The notes under the pieces are model-generated. The model was not told the origin of the DNA and did no database searches. It saw only the letters and a program-made list of their open reading frames with translations. From BNXB01 sp031556375 (GTDB taxonomy: Bacteria > Bacteroidota > Bacteroidia > Bacteroidales > Azobacteroidaceae), in assembly GCA_031556375.1 (NCBI GenBank), contig JAVBTA010000036.1, forward strand, positions 16,120 to 80,119: DNA of 64,000 bases. The letters run 5' to 3'. This document shows, piece after piece, positions 52,570-62,097 of this stretch (the stretch's first letter is position 1; the number at the start of each line of letters is the position of its first letter). Both the position numbers and the translations under genes were made by a program.

Positions 52570-53856
52570 TTAGATCTTAGAGAATGCCTGGCCTAAGTCT
52601 GCCAGCAAATCATCAACATGCTCTATACCAACAGATAAGCGAATCGTATTCGGCTTGATACCCTGGCTGCCCAATTCCTGTTCCGAGAGTTGCGAATGTG
52701 TAGTAGTAGCCGGATGGATAACCAGCGATTTCACATCTGCTACATTCGCCAGCAATGAAAATATTTCCAGGCTATCTATAAAACGATGCGCATTCTCTAC
52801 TCCTCCACTCACTTCAAATGTAAAAATAGAACCCGCCCCATTCGGGAAATACTTTTTATATAAAGCATGGTCCGGATGACCGGACAATGCCGGATGATTA
52901 ACCTGCTGCACTTTCGGATGATTTTTCAGGTATTCAACCACTTTAAGAGCATTTGCTACATGTCGTTCTACACGAAGAGAAAGGGTTTCTAATCCCTGCA
53001 ACAATAAAAATGAATTAACAGGACTAATCGTAGCTCCGGTATCACGAAGTAAAACAGCCCGTATGCGAACCACATACGCAGCAGCACCCGCAGCCTCAGC
53101 AAAACAAACACCATGATAACTGGGATCAGGTGACGTAAGTTGTGGAAATTTACCGGAAGCAACCCAATCGAATTTTCCGGAATCCACAATAACTCCGCCC
53201 AGAGAAGAGCCATGTCCTCCTATAAATTTTGTAGCAGAATGAACCACAATATCCGCCCCGTATTCTATCGGGCGAATCAGATATGGAGTACCAAACGTAT
53301 TATCTACAATCAAAGGAATGGAATGTTTATGCGCAATAGCTGCAACAGCCTCTATATCTATGATATTCGAATGCGGATTACCTAAAGTCTCAATAAAAAC
53401 AGCTTTGGTATTACTTTGAATAGCCTTCTCAAAATTCGATAAATCTGATGGATCTACAAACGTGGTTGTTATACCGTATGTCGGCAGTGTATGTGCCAAC
53501 AAGTTATACGTACCACCATAGATCGTTTTGGCCGATACTATATGATCTCCGGCACGGGTGATATTTTCTAAAGCATAAGCTATAGCGGCAGCTCCGGAAG
53601 CCACAGCGAGTCCGGCTACTCCCCCTTCAAGGGCTGCAACCCTTTTCTCAAAAACACTTTGCGTCGGATTGGTCAGACGCCCGTAAATATTTCCTTCGTC
53701 AGTCAAACCAAATCTGGCCGCCGCATGTGCCGAGTCACGGAAAACATACGAAGTTGTCTGATAAATAGGCACTGATCGTGCGTCGGTAGCAGGATCGGGT
53801 TGTTCTTGTCCCACATGTACCTGCAATGTTTCGAAATGCAATTTACTATTTTTCAT
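52570..53856 (-). CDS. metY: O-acetylhomoserine sulfhydrylase
   Basis: 428 aa, full length for the MetY class of Cys/Met-metabolism PLP enzymes, which make homocysteine from O-acetylhomoserine and sulfide. Seen: FETLQVHVGQEQPDPATDAR at the start, YGRLTNPTQSVFEKRVAALEGG, the PLP lysine in VVHSATKFIGGHG, and SLVIHPATTTHSQLSEQELG near the end. It is transcribed divergently from an Lrp-family regulator with a clear promoter at 53899-53929. Confidence 0.95.
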   Translation of the reverse strand: MKNSKLHFETLQVHVGQEQPDPATDARSVPIYQTTSYVFRDSAHAAARFGLTDEGNIYGRLTNPTQSVFEKRVAALEGGVAGLAVASGAAAIAYALENITRAGDHIVSAKTIYGGTYNLLAHTLPTYGITTTFVDPSDLSNFEKAIQSNTKAVFIETLGNPHSNIIDIEAVAAIAHKHSIPLIVDNTFGTPYLIRPIEYGADIVVHSATKFIGGHGSSLGGVIVDSGKFDWVASGKFPQLTSPDPSYHGVCFAEAAGAAAYVVRIRAVLLRDTGATISPVNSFLLLQGLETLSLRVERHVANALKVVEYLKNHPKVQQVNHPALSGHPDHALYKKYFPNGAGSIFTFEVSGGVENAHRFIDSLEIFSLLANVADVKSLVIHPATTTHSQLSEQELGSQGIKPNTIRLSVGIEHVDDLLADLGQAFSKI

Positions 53857-53898
53857 GATTCATCTATTTTATATTATTTTCATTCAATTATTTACTGA

Positions 53899-53929
53899 CA
53901 AAATTAATATGCACAGAAATATAAAACAA
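53899..53929 (-). promoter_or_regulatory. Promoter of metY
   Basis: Minus strand TTG (53927-53929), 20 bp, TAATTTTG (53899-53906), an exact -7 box with correct spacing, 43 bp before the start codon. Confidence 0.65.
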
Positions 53930-53933
53930 TATA

Positions 53934-53969
53934 TTTCAAAAATACAGAACATATTGCTACATTTGCAAT
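53934..53969 (+). promoter_or_regulatory. lrp-like gene promoter with overlapping inverted repeat
   Basis: TTTC (53934-53937), 20 bp, TACATTTG (53958-53965). The -7 box lies inside ATTGC, 7 bp, GCAAT (53953-53969). A regulator dimer bound here would block the promoter, so autoregulation by the Lrp-type protein is likely, with effects on the divergent metY promoter. Confidence 0.5.
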
Positions 53970-54031
53970 AAAATACAATTTATTTATTCTAAATATAATT
54001 AGAAAATAACATCTTAAAAGAATATTATTCT

Positions 54032-54493
54032 ATGGACATCTTGGATAAAACAGACATACAAATACTACGGATCTTACAGAACAATGCCAAGTTGACAACA
54101 AAGGAAGTTGCAGCACAAGTAAACCTATCGACCACTCCTGTCTTCGAACGCCTAAAGCGCCTTGAATCGGATGGATATATAAAAAAATACGTAGCAATAC
54201 TGGATGCCGAAAAACTGAATTTCGGGTTTGTCGTATTTTGTAGCGTTAAATTAAGAAGGCTAAACCATGACATAGCCCTCGAATTTACCAGTATTATAAA
54301 GAACATTCCTGAAGTAACCGAATGCTACAATATATCAGGCGAATATGATTATCTATTAAAAATCCATGCTCCCGATATGAAGTATTACCAGGAATTCATC
54401 CTCAATGTACTGGGAAGAATCGATAGTTTAGGCTCATTAATGAGTACATTTGTAATGGCCGAAATAAAACACAACTACGGATTTTCGATTTAA
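54032..54493 (+). CDS. Lrp/AsnC-family transcriptional regulator
   Basis: 153 aa, typical size. N-terminal HTH (LDKTDIQILRILQNNAKLTT, VAAQVNLSTTPVFERLKRLESDG) and the C-terminal ligand-binding RAM domain (about 65-150; VTECYNISGEYDYLLKIHAP). It is divergent from metY and probably senses an amino acid such as methionine to control it (inference from position). Confidence 0.93.
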   Translation: MDILDKTDIQILRILQNNAKLTTKEVAAQVNLSTTPVFERLKRLESDGYIKKYVAILDAEKLNFGFVVFCSVKLRRLNHDIALEFTSIIKNIPEVTECYNISGEYDYLLKIHAPDMKYYQEFILNVLGRIDSLGSLMSTFVMAEIKHNYGFSI

Positions 54494-54650
54494 ACTCACC
54501 AGGAATAATTCCCTGAAAAAACTGGGAAGTTGAAATATTTTTTTCTATTTTTGTGTCAGTTTTTGAATTTTTGTCAATCATCTATCTTCGTATCCATCTC
54601 GATTAACACCTTTAGAAGAATCAACATTTTTCATATAAATTATTTATCAA

Positions 54651-55301
54651 ATGAAACTCAACACATTATTCAGTTTATTTACCCCTAAAGATGTCAAGTT
54701 TTTCCCGTTATTAAAGGAAACGACAACATTTCTGGTTTCATCGTCCACTCTTTTGAAAGAGCTTTTTGAGAAAGAAGATATGGAGGACAGGAACGAAATC
54801 TGCCGTTTGATTAAAGCTGAAGAATTAAAAGGAGATAAAGTTACAGGTAAAATCCTGAAGGCTTTGAATGAAACATTTATTACTCCTTTCGACCGGGAAG
54901 ATGTCAATGGACTTGCAGATGAAATGGATGATGTAATTGATGCAATCAATCGTACAGGTCAAAAAGTATTGCTTTACGGACCGAAACGAATTCCTGAGTG
55001 CACCCGTCAACTATCAGAAATCATATATAAAGGAACACTTGAAGTTCAACAAGCAATTATTGAATTGGAACATATCAAAAAATCCGATCAACGTCTGCGC
55101 CAACACTACAAAGAAATCAAACGGTTGGAAGAAGAAGCCGATGTTATTTATGAAAATGGAATTATGACTCTTTTCAAGGAAGAGACTAATGCTGCAGAAC
55201 TAATTAAATTGAAAGAAATTATTCAGGAACTGGAAAAAACGGCCAATAAGATCAACAATACCGGTAAAGTTCTGAAAACTATTTTTGTAAAATACGCATA
55301 A
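54651..55301 (+). CDS. DUF47/PhoU-like accessory protein of phosphate transport
   Basis: 216 aa, all-helical and charged, of the PhoU-like DUF47 family (formerly called Pit accessory protein). Marks are FITPFDREDVNGLADEMDDV, repeated E/DxxxD pairs that bind metal, and a C-terminal LEKTANKINNTGKVLKTIFV. It is encoded 11 bp before a PiT transporter and probably regulates its activity. A -7-like TATTTTTG lies at 54546. Confidence 0.92.
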   Translation: MKLNTLFSLFTPKDVKFFPLLKETTTFLVSSSTLLKELFEKEDMEDRNEICRLIKAEELKGDKVTGKILKALNETFITPFDREDVNGLADEMDDVIDAINRTGQKVLLYGPKRIPECTRQLSEIIYKGTLEVQQAIIELEHIKKSDQRLRQHYKEIKRLEEEADVIYENGIMTLFKEETNAAELIKLKEIIQELEKTANKINNTGKVLKTIFVKYA

Positions 55302-55312
55302 GATAAATCATT

Positions 55313-56356
55313 ATGACTTTACTGATTATTGTTATCATTCTGGCAATCATTTTTGATTTTATCAATGGTTTCCATGATGCGGCGAACTCGATTGCCACTG
55401 TAGTATCGACCAGGGTCTTAACGCCCTTTCAAGCTGTTCTATGGGCTGCATTCTTTAACTTTGTCGCATACTTTATTGCGGTATACTTTCTTGGCGGATT
55501 TGGCGAGAGTATCGCCAATACCGTTGCCAAAACAGTAAAACCGGAGTTCATCACAACTGAAATCGTAGCTGCCGGACTTGTAGCAGCTATTATCTGGAAC
55601 TTACTTACCTGGTGGCTGGGAATACCGTCGTCATCTTCGCACACATTGATCGGTGGATTTGCAGGAGCAGCTATTGCCGGTAATGGTTTTAACTTCGCAT
55701 CTGTCGATGGTGGCACAATTAGTTTTATTGCTATTTTCATTATTGGAGCCCCGTTGATCGGGATGGTTACAGGTTTAATTGTAACTATCATCACTATGCA
55801 CATTGCAAAAAATGCAAAGCCATCAAAAGCCGATAAATGGTTTAAACGCTTACAGTTGGTATCTTCTGCGGGTTTGAGTATCGGACACGGTTTGAACGAT
55901 TCACAAAAAGTCATGGGTATCATTGGAGCCGTATTGATTGCAAATCAAGCTCTTCCGGGCCTTCCTGATTTTATGAAAATGGGTAGCATGGCAGAGATTC
56001 ACGACTGGATTCCATTTACTTGTTTTACCGCAATTGCTATCGGAACCATGTGTGGAGGATGGAAGATCATGAAGACAATGGGAACCGGTATTACAAAAAT
56101 CACTCCGGTAGAAGGATTCTGCGCCCAAACAGCGGGAGCAATAACTTTATTTATTTCCGAAGCACTACACGTACCGGTCAGTACAACTCACACCATCACC
56201 GGTTCAATCATGGGAGTAGGAGCTGTAAAAAGACTCTCTGCCGTCCGGTGGGGTATTACGATTAATCTTTTGTGGGCATGGTTATTAACTATCCCTGTAA
56301 GCGCAATACTTGCCGCTCTGGTTTATCTTCTGATGTCCCTCGTTGGCATTGCTTGA
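55313..56356 (+). CDS. PiT-family inorganic phosphate transporter
   Basis: 347 aa with about ten TM helices. Both PiT signatures are present: FDFINGFHDAANSIATVVSTR near the N-terminus (inverted repeat partner: EALHVPVSTTHTITGSIMG near the C-terminus). It imports phosphate as a metal-phosphate complex driven by protons or sodium. Second gene of the pair with DUF47. Followed by a bidirectional terminator. Confidence 0.95.
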   Translation: MTLLIIVIILAIIFDFINGFHDAANSIATVVSTRVLTPFQAVLWAAFFNFVAYFIAVYFLGGFGESIANTVAKTVKPEFITTEIVAAGLVAAIIWNLLTWWLGIPSSSSHTLIGGFAGAAIAGNGFNFASVDGGTISFIAIFIIGAPLIGMVTGLIVTIITMHIAKNAKPSKADKWFKRLQLVSSAGLSIGHGLNDSQKVMGIIGAVLIANQALPGLPDFMKMGSMAEIHDWIPFTCFTAIAIGTMCGGWKIMKTMGTGITKITPVEGFCAQTAGAITLFISEALHVPVSTTHTITGSIMGVGAVKRLSAVRWGITINLLWAWLLTIPVSAILAALVYLLMSLVGIA

Positions 56357-56361
56357 ATTAA

Positions 56362-56409
56362 GGAGATTGAGAATGGGCTTACGCACGGAAAGCTCATTCT
56401 CAATTCTCC
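56362..56409. terminator. Bidirectional terminator between PiT and GH20 genes
   Basis: GGAGATTGAGAATGGGCTT (56362-56380) pairs with its near-complement at 56390-56409, between two convergent genes. Outer bases (ATTAA) extend the pairing. Confidence 0.7.
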
Positions 56410-56417
56410 ATTCTCCA

Positions 56418-58745
56418 TTAATTCAAGCTTATCTCATCAATAAACACAAAAGCCGGACTTCCTTTACCTCCATGCCATTCCGGTATTTTATATTCCGGTT
56501 CTACTATAAATTTGACGTAACGGGCTTTTACCGGTTCAAATGTTAATTCGTGAGTATAAATTCCATTAGCATCATCCTGTTTCATTTCAGGATAAGACGC
56601 ATCTGCAACTTTTTTATAGATGCTTCCATCATCAGAAACTTCAACAGAGAAACTTCTTGCATCAAAGACCCAGTCCCCTTTTTGGACACAGGTAGTGATT
56701 TGAGCTTTTGAAATTTCAGTCGGTTGTTGAAGATCAACAACTGCGTCCATTCCATTTTTGTAAAATGCAATCCAACGCCCGGTTTTATAGTTCTTGCTGC
56801 CATGTAAACCATCTACCAATGTAATTGCTCCATTAAACTCGTATTGTTTATTGATAGGCTTCAACATTGTAATAGGCTTCATACTAGCCTTATTAAATGC
56901 AATACCTTCAGATAAAACCTTACTATTTCCTGTCGGACGGATAGCAACAGCTTTAAATTGACAACCTTCCTTTATTTTTAAGGTTTCCGTATATTTTGGC
57001 GAACCAGCTGTCGGTTCTGTTCCGTCCAAAGTATAATGTATATCTGCATTGTCTATCGTAGAGAGTGTTACATCCAATACATTTTCAGCAGGATTCGGCT
57101 CAAATGACGCCTGTACATTGAAGATATGTTTAGCATAATTATATCCCAATAAATCGTAAATAGCTATCAAGCGAGGAATCCGTGCAAGGAAATTCTGATA
57201 ATCTTTCTTTTCCCTGTTTGTCCATTGTACTTCCGAAAGTGCAGCCATACGAGGTAATTCCATATATTCTACCTGACTGTAAGTCGGGATATATTCAGTC
57301 CAAAGATTAGCCTGCACACCAATGATATATTTAGCCTCTTCCGGAGTCAATTCAGAAGAAACCGGCTCAAAGCTATAAACCTTTTCAACCGGCACATAAC
57401 CTCCGATTGCCATAGGTTCGTCATCAATATCAGTAGTCTGATAGTAATCAAAATAAAGGAATGAAGTCGGAGTCATAATTGCATTGTGTTTTTGTTTTGC
57501 AGCAGCAATACCTCCTTCAACTCCTCTCCAAGACATTACCGTAGCATTAGGAGCCAATCCGCCTTCAAGGATCTCATCCCAACCGATAATCTGACGACCA
57601 TTCTCGTTCAGAAACTTCTCGGCATAAGAAATAATGTAACTTTGCAATCTTTCTTCTGCAGAGTGTTCTTTATCTGATTTCAAACCAAGTTCTTTAATGC
57701 GAGCCTGACATTTCGGGCATTTTTCCCAACGCACTTTTGGACATTCATCTCCTCCGACATGGATATATTCCGATGGAAATATTTCAATAATCTCACTCAG
57801 GACATCTTTAATAAAATCCAGGACTTTATCATTTCCGGCACAAAGTACATCCTCAGAGACGCCCCACATAGTCCAGACTTCGTATGGACCTCCGGTACAA
57901 CCTAATTCCGGATAAGCAGTCAAAGCAGCCTGCATATGTCCTGGCATATCTATCTCCGGAATAACCGTGATATGACGTTCTGTTGCATATGCGACCAATT
58001 CTTTAGCTTCTTCTTGCGTATAAAACCCATCATAGGGCTTTCCATCATATTTACCGGTATTATGTCCGATAACAGTTTCTTTTCTCTTAGAACCGATAGT
58101 TGTAAGCTCCGGACGTTTCTTAATTTCGATTCTCCAACCCTGGTCATCCGAAATATGCCAGTGCAAACGATTGATATTGTGTAATGCCAGCATATCCACA
58201 AATTTCTTTACAGAATCTATCGGAAAAAAATGACGGGAAACATCTAAATGTGCGCCACGATAAGAAAATCTCGGATAATCATTAATCTCTACTGCAGGAA
58301 GAGATACATTCTCATTCTTAACAATAGGTAATGATTTACGTAAGGTTTGTATTCCATAAAAAACACCGGCTTCCGAAGCTCCGGTTATTACTACCGATGA
58401 TTTATCCACCTTGAGTTGATAAGCCTCTTTATTTTCGGAATTCAATCCGAGTTTTAAAATAATTGATTTACCTCCTTCTGCACCGACTTCCACTCTCAAG
58501 GTTCGACCAATCATCTGGTTAATGTATTCTGCCAGAAAATCAGCATCTCTTTTCAGAATTTCATTATCCTGAGGATAAAGAATTTTCACTCCATCATTCA
58601 ACAAAAAAGCACCACCCTCAGTACCGGTTATTTCCTGAGGCAATGGAACCACCTGGTAATTTGCTTCTTTCAAAGATCCTGATGAACAGGAAAACAGGAT
58701 ACCACTTATCGTGATTATTCCCAATAATTTAATTGCACCCTTCAT
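56418..58745 (-). CDS. GH20 beta-N-acetylhexosaminidase lipoprotein
   Basis: 775 aa, lipoprotein with Cys20 (ILFSC). Domains: N-terminal GH20b (about 28-150), GH20 catalytic TIM barrel (about 155-510) with Asp333-Glu334 in HVGGDECPKVRW and Trp-rich subsites (LHWHISDDQGWRIE), then a chitobiase-like segment (TDGTEP-type YTLDGTEPTAGS, near 575) and a C-terminal F5/8 discoidin-like domain (about 625-775). It releases terminal GlcNAc/GalNAc from host or microbial glycans at the cell surface or periplasm. Not part of a SusCD locus here. Confidence 0.95.
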   Translation of the reverse strand: MKGAIKLLGIITISGILFSCSSGSLKEANYQVVPLPQEITGTEGGAFLLNDGVKILYPQDNEILKRDADFLAEYINQMIGRTLRVEVGAEGGKSIILKLGLNSENKEAYQLKVDKSSVVITGASEAGVFYGIQTLRKSLPIVKNENVSLPAVEINDYPRFSYRGAHLDVSRHFFPIDSVKKFVDMLALHNINRLHWHISDDQGWRIEIKKRPELTTIGSKRKETVIGHNTGKYDGKPYDGFYTQEEAKELVAYATERHITVIPEIDMPGHMQAALTAYPELGCTGGPYEVWTMWGVSEDVLCAGNDKVLDFIKDVLSEIIEIFPSEYIHVGGDECPKVRWEKCPKCQARIKELGLKSDKEHSAEERLQSYIISYAEKFLNENGRQIIGWDEILEGGLAPNATVMSWRGVEGGIAAAKQKHNAIMTPTSFLYFDYYQTTDIDDEPMAIGGYVPVEKVYSFEPVSSELTPEEAKYIIGVQANLWTEYIPTYSQVEYMELPRMAALSEVQWTNREKKDYQNFLARIPRLIAIYDLLGYNYAKHIFNVQASFEPNPAENVLDVTLSTIDNADIHYTLDGTEPTAGSPKYTETLKIKEGCQFKAVAIRPTGNSKVLSEGIAFNKASMKPITMLKPINKQYEFNGAITLVDGLHGSKNYKTGRWIAFYKNGMDAVVDLQQPTEISKAQITTCVQKGDWVFDARSFSVEVSDDGSIYKKVADASYPEMKQDDANGIYTHELTFEPVKARYVKFIVEPEYKIPEWHGGKGSPAFVFIDEISLN

Positions 58746-59058
58746 TTTTTTAATTACAATTCTGATTAAACAATCAATTTATACTTAGACATTATTTTAC
58801 AAAACGAGCTGTTAATTTAAAACGTGACATAACCCACGCTATTATGATTCTCCCTCTTACTTAACCCCATGATCTTAGATATTTATTTTGAGCGTAAAGT
58901 TACATTTTTTTAGCCAGAGAACAATATCCGGGTATTATTTGTTTGTATCCCAAATCATAAAAGGAAAAGGGTAAAGATAGAGAAAATATTACAAATTTTC
59001 AGAAACAGACATTCATGTCTTTCGTATTAAGTATTTAATTTACAAAAATAAGAATTAA
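58746..59058. other. Intergenic region between divergent GH20 and HTH genes
   Basis: A 375-bp gap. For the GH20 gene a candidate promoter reads on the minus strand TTG (58922-58924), 19 bp, TAACTTTA (58895-58902), one mismatch at the last base, giving a leader of about 150 nt. Nothing else is recognisable. The promoter of the HTH gene is listed separately. Confidence 0.35.
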
Positions 59059-59088
59059 TTGATTATTACAAAAAAAAGTATATCTTTG
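59059..59088 (+). promoter_or_regulatory. Promoter of the HTH paralogue pair
   Basis: TTG (59059-59061), 19 bp, TATCTTTG (59081-59088), matching the consensus, 32 bp before the start. Confidence 0.65.
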
Positions 59089-59120
59089 AACGCTTTTCTG
59101 AAGAAGAAGCATTAACTAAA

Positions 59121-60104
59121 ATGAAAAGGACAATACATGACAAGCTGGTTGACTCCATTAGGTTCCACACATCTAACAATGAAAATCCAGTCGATACTTT
59201 AATCAAAATTATTCCTCTAAGTAAGGAAGCCGCTTACCGAAGACTACGAGGTGAAATCCAATTTACATTGGCAGAGGCCGTACGCATCTCCGAAAAACTA
59301 GGAATCTCTTTAGATAATCTCATCGGGATTGACAAGAAAAGCCATTACATATTCCATATTAAACAGTTTTTTGCAGGAGAACCTCTTGAAAATTATTACG
59401 ATCTGTTACAAACTGTATATCAAAGATATAAATTAGTACAGACTGATCCGGATTCACTGTTCTATATTGCCGGGAATATGCTTTTTCCCACATTCTATTT
59501 CAAATATCCTAATCTTTCCCAATATGCTTTCTTCAAATGGTTCTATCAGTCATACCAGGACAACAATATAAACACAAAATTGCGAGACGTTATAGTTCCG
59601 GGAAAAATATCTTCCATACAACAAAAAATTTGTAAAGCCTCCATGTTGGTGAATAGCTACTTCATCGTAGGAAATGATATTATATCTGTTTTGGCCAATG
59701 ATATCAGATATTTCGTTTCAATAGACATGGTAAGCCCGGAAGAATGTGCTGTGTTGAAAAAGGAAATCCTTTCCATGCTTGACGACATGGAAAAAACGAC
59801 GATAAATGCTATTTTTCCAGCTACAGAGAAAAGCGCATTCATATACATCTCAAATGCCTATTTTGACGGGAACTATAGCTACATGTCATCTACTAATTTT
59901 CAGGCTTCAACTATTTATCTTTACGGAGTTAATCAATTGAATTGTATCGATCCTGCAATCTGCGAAAATCAAAAGCTCTGGCTTGAATCATTGATAGCCC
60001 ATTCTAGTTTAATATCCGGAAGCGGCAGACTATACGCAACAGATTTTTTCAGTCATCAACGGGAGTTAGTCAATACTATGTTGGATTTTAAGGGAACAAT
60101 ATGA
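59121..60104 (+). CDS. HTH-domain protein, paralogue 1 of 3
   Basis: 327 aa. The N-terminal 70 residues form a helix-turn-helix of XRE/BetR type: IIPLSKEAAYRRLRGEIQFT then LAEAVRISEKLGISLDNLIG. The remaining 250 residues are a helical domain of unknown function ending in a motif shared by all three paralogues (W, LIAHSSLISGSGRLYATDFF, xxQRE). No TM segment, so a cytoplasmic regulator is likely. Its stop overlaps the next paralogue as ATGA. The signal and targets are unknown. Confidence 0.75.
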   Translation: MKRTIHDKLVDSIRFHTSNNENPVDTLIKIIPLSKEAAYRRLRGEIQFTLAEAVRISEKLGISLDNLIGIDKKSHYIFHIKQFFAGEPLENYYDLLQTVYQRYKLVQTDPDSLFYIAGNMLFPTFYFKYPNLSQYAFFKWFYQSYQDNNINTKLRDVIVPGKISSIQQKICKASMLVNSYFIVGNDIISVLANDIRYFVSIDMVSPEECAVLKKEILSMLDDMEKTTINAIFPATEKSAFIYISNAYFDGNYSYMSSTNFQASTIYLYGVNQLNCIDPAICENQKLWLESLIAHSSLISGSGRLYATDFFSHQRELVNTMLDFKGTI

Positions 60105-61060
60105 AAAACGTACATAATGAGTTGATTTCAGTGCTAAAATCCCAGATCCCTCAAGAAGAGAATCCGGCAGAGGTAATAGTAAATTTACTTTCAGTAAGTA
60201 AAGAAGGAGCATACCGGAGGCTGAGAGGAGATATTCAATTTTCCTTAGATGAAGCCATTATTATAGCAAAACATTTGGGGATATCGCTGGACAACTTGAT
60301 TGAAATCGACTGGAACGATAAATATACTTTTCACATAATGCCATTTACCATTAATCCAACTCTGAAGGAATACCACCAGACATTAACTGACATAATGGAT
60401 AGTTACAATTATGTTAAAGATGACCCTAACAGTTATTCATATATCGTAAGTAAGGTATTTTCTCCCACATTTTATTTCAAATATAAAGAATTTTCAAAGT
60501 TTGTCATTTTTAAGTGGATCTATTTACATCAAAACGGCACCAAATATTCTACATTTTCAGATGTTAAAGTTCCGGCCGCAGTAGAAGATTTGTATAGTCC
60601 CTTTATTTCAGCGGCATTTCAGGTTCAGACAACATATATCCTGAATGGCTTTATGTTCTCCGCCTTGGCAAACGACCTCTACTATTTACTCAGAATCAAG
60701 CTATTAACAAAAGAAGATATTGAAATTCTGAAGACACAGATCATTATGATCATTAACGATCTGGAGGAAACAGCCAGCAGAGGATATTATAAAAATGGAG
60801 CTAAAGTGAATATTTATATTGCAGACAACCATTTCGACACATCATATCACTATCTGAATGGGAAAGGATTTGAAGCTTGTGGTATAGGTGTATACGGGCT
60901 GAACTTTCTGTCATGTCTAAATCCCAAAATCGCTCAGGATCAGAAAATCTGGATCGAATCCCTGATAAACCATTCAACCTCGGTCACTCAGTGTGGGGAG
61001 GCCCAACGCCTGGCTTTTTTCAATAAACAGCGAAAAATATTCAACGACATTAATATCTAA
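60101..61060 (+). CDS. HTH-domain protein, paralogue 2 of 3
   Basis: 319 aa with the same layout as its neighbour: SVSKEGAYRRLRGDIQFSLD with EAIIIAKHLGISLDNLIEID, a shared SPTFYFKYKEFSKFVIFKWI segment in the middle, and the C-terminal IWIESLINHSTSVTQCGEAQ, LAFFNKQRK. Produced with paralogue 1 through an ATGA overlap, which suggests a heterodimer or paired action. It clearly arose by tandem duplication. Followed by a bidirectional terminator. Confidence 0.75.
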   Translation: MKNVHNELISVLKSQIPQEENPAEVIVNLLSVSKEGAYRRLRGDIQFSLDEAIIIAKHLGISLDNLIEIDWNDKYTFHIMPFTINPTLKEYHQTLTDIMDSYNYVKDDPNSYSYIVSKVFSPTFYFKYKEFSKFVIFKWIYLHQNGTKYSTFSDVKVPAAVEDLYSPFISAAFQVQTTYILNGFMFSALANDLYYLLRIKLLTKEDIEILKTQIIMIINDLEETASRGYYKNGAKVNIYIADNHFDTSYHYLNGKGFEACGIGVYGLNFLSCLNPKIAQDQKIWIESLINHSTSVTQCGEAQRLAFFNKQRKIFNDINI

Positions 61061-61062
61061 TG

Positions 61063-61104
61063 AAAAAGCTGTGCCGGAGTTTATCTCCAACACAGCTTTT
61101 CTTC
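61063..61104. terminator. Bidirectional terminator after the HTH pair
   Basis: AAAAGCTGTG (61064-61073) pairs with CACAGCTTTT (61091-61100), with an inner GGAG/CTCC helix. It serves the HTH pair on plus and the BON gene on minus. Confidence 0.85.
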
Positions 61105-61121
61105 AACCACTTACGATGATC

Positions 61122-61598
61122 TTATTTAGTGCTTAACTTTTCAACAACCTTTTTTGCTCCTGATTTTTCAACAATCTGTTTTACTTTCTTTACTTCTGAT
61201 TTTTTAATATCTCCGGTAATTGTTGCTACACTATCAGTTACACTTGCCTTGACCATACTAAACCCTTGTTCTGATAAATTTTTTTCAATCACTTTTACTA
61301 AAGCCTGATCCGGTGTATCTTTTGGAGGAGGAGGAGGAAGTACCTGAATATCGTTCATAATGGTTTTCACACCTTCTACTTCCCTCACCAGAGTTTCCGC
61401 CTGATCTTTCTGTGCACTTGCTTCGACTGTACCACTAAGAGTTACAACACCTTTTTCAACAGTTGCAGTTATCCCTGGTGTAGCTTCCAATTTCATGCCT
61501 ATCGATTTCTTGAGTTCTGAATCAGATGGTCCACAAGAAAATAAGAAAAACACCGAAAATACAACGGCACAAATTCCTGACAAACTTTTCGCTTTCAT
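61122..61598 (-). CDS. BON-domain lipoprotein
   Basis: 158 aa. Lipoprotein signal ending FLFSC, then two BON domains (about 28-88, EATPGITATVEKGVVTLSGT; about 100-158, ATITGDIKKSEVKKVKQIVE) joined by a proline-rich linker (LPPPPPKDTP). Similar to OsmY/DolP-type periplasmic proteins that bind phospholipid and respond to envelope or osmotic stress. It lies 31 bp after the small winged-helix gene, likely in the same transcript. Confidence 0.9.
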   Translation of the reverse strand: MKAKSLSGICAVVFSVFFLFSCGPSDSELKKSIGMKLEATPGITATVEKGVVTLSGTVEASAQKDQAETLVREVEGVKTIMNDIQVLPPPPPKDTPDQALVKVIEKNLSEQGFSMVKASVTDSVATITGDIKKSEVKKVKQIVEKSGAKKVVEKLSTK

Positions 61599-61629
61599 AA
61601 TCTTAACTTTTTTAATATAACGTACTTGG

Positions 61630-61860
61630 TTAATAATATACTTCAGGAGTAGATTGATTCAATGCAACATAAGTGGTTCCATCCTTTTCAAAAAAGTGGA
61701 CTTTATTTTCCCTGGATAACCAACCTAAAGACATATAAATCAACATTTCCCTGAAGTGTGTAAATTCCCCTATTTTTTTTATACTTAATGCTCCTTTTAC
61801 ATACAATAAATTCCAAATTTCTCCAGCATTCAAACCAATATCGTCTTTCTTTACCATCAT
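61630..61860 (-). CDS. Small winged-helix protein (DUF2582-like)
   Basis: 76 aa. A winged-helix fold can be traced: GLNAGEIWNLLYVKGALSIK, then IGEFTHFREMLIYMSLGWLS, REN, KVHFFEKDGTTYVAL. Members of this family occur in Bacteroidota as stand-alone small proteins; DNA binding is presumed. The second Met (61857) could also be the start. A TAACTTTG -7-like box is present upstream near 61902. Confidence 0.8.
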   Translation of the reverse strand: MMVKKDDIGLNAGEIWNLLYVKGALSIKKIGEFTHFREMLIYMSLGWLSRENKVHFFEKDGTTYVALNQSTPEVYY

Positions 61861-62097
61861 AGCTTCTTTAGTTTTTTAAGTAAGGTTATAATTATCACTC
61901 AAAGTTAGAGCAATTATCAGTACAATAAAAGTGAAAAGAACTACTTTATAAGCAGATTAATGTCTTTTTATGCAACACAATAGCATGAATATGTAAATTT
62001 TGAAACAAAACAAATTCAGATATTCATCTGAATCTTATTTTTGACTTTAAAAGAGGATGAAAAAATATAAATACGACAATATATGTAAAATTTCCTT

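Noticed and set aside
55429..55923. 164-codon minus-strand frame opposite the PiT gene
   Set aside because: Antisense shadow of the conserved transporter; no independent support.
61885..61922. Fourth copy of the 22-bp regulator element near the winged-helix gene
   Set aside because: TGATAA occurs twice but 22 bp apart and the flanking bases differ from the three real copies; it overlaps the -7-like box instead of lying 30 bp upstream.
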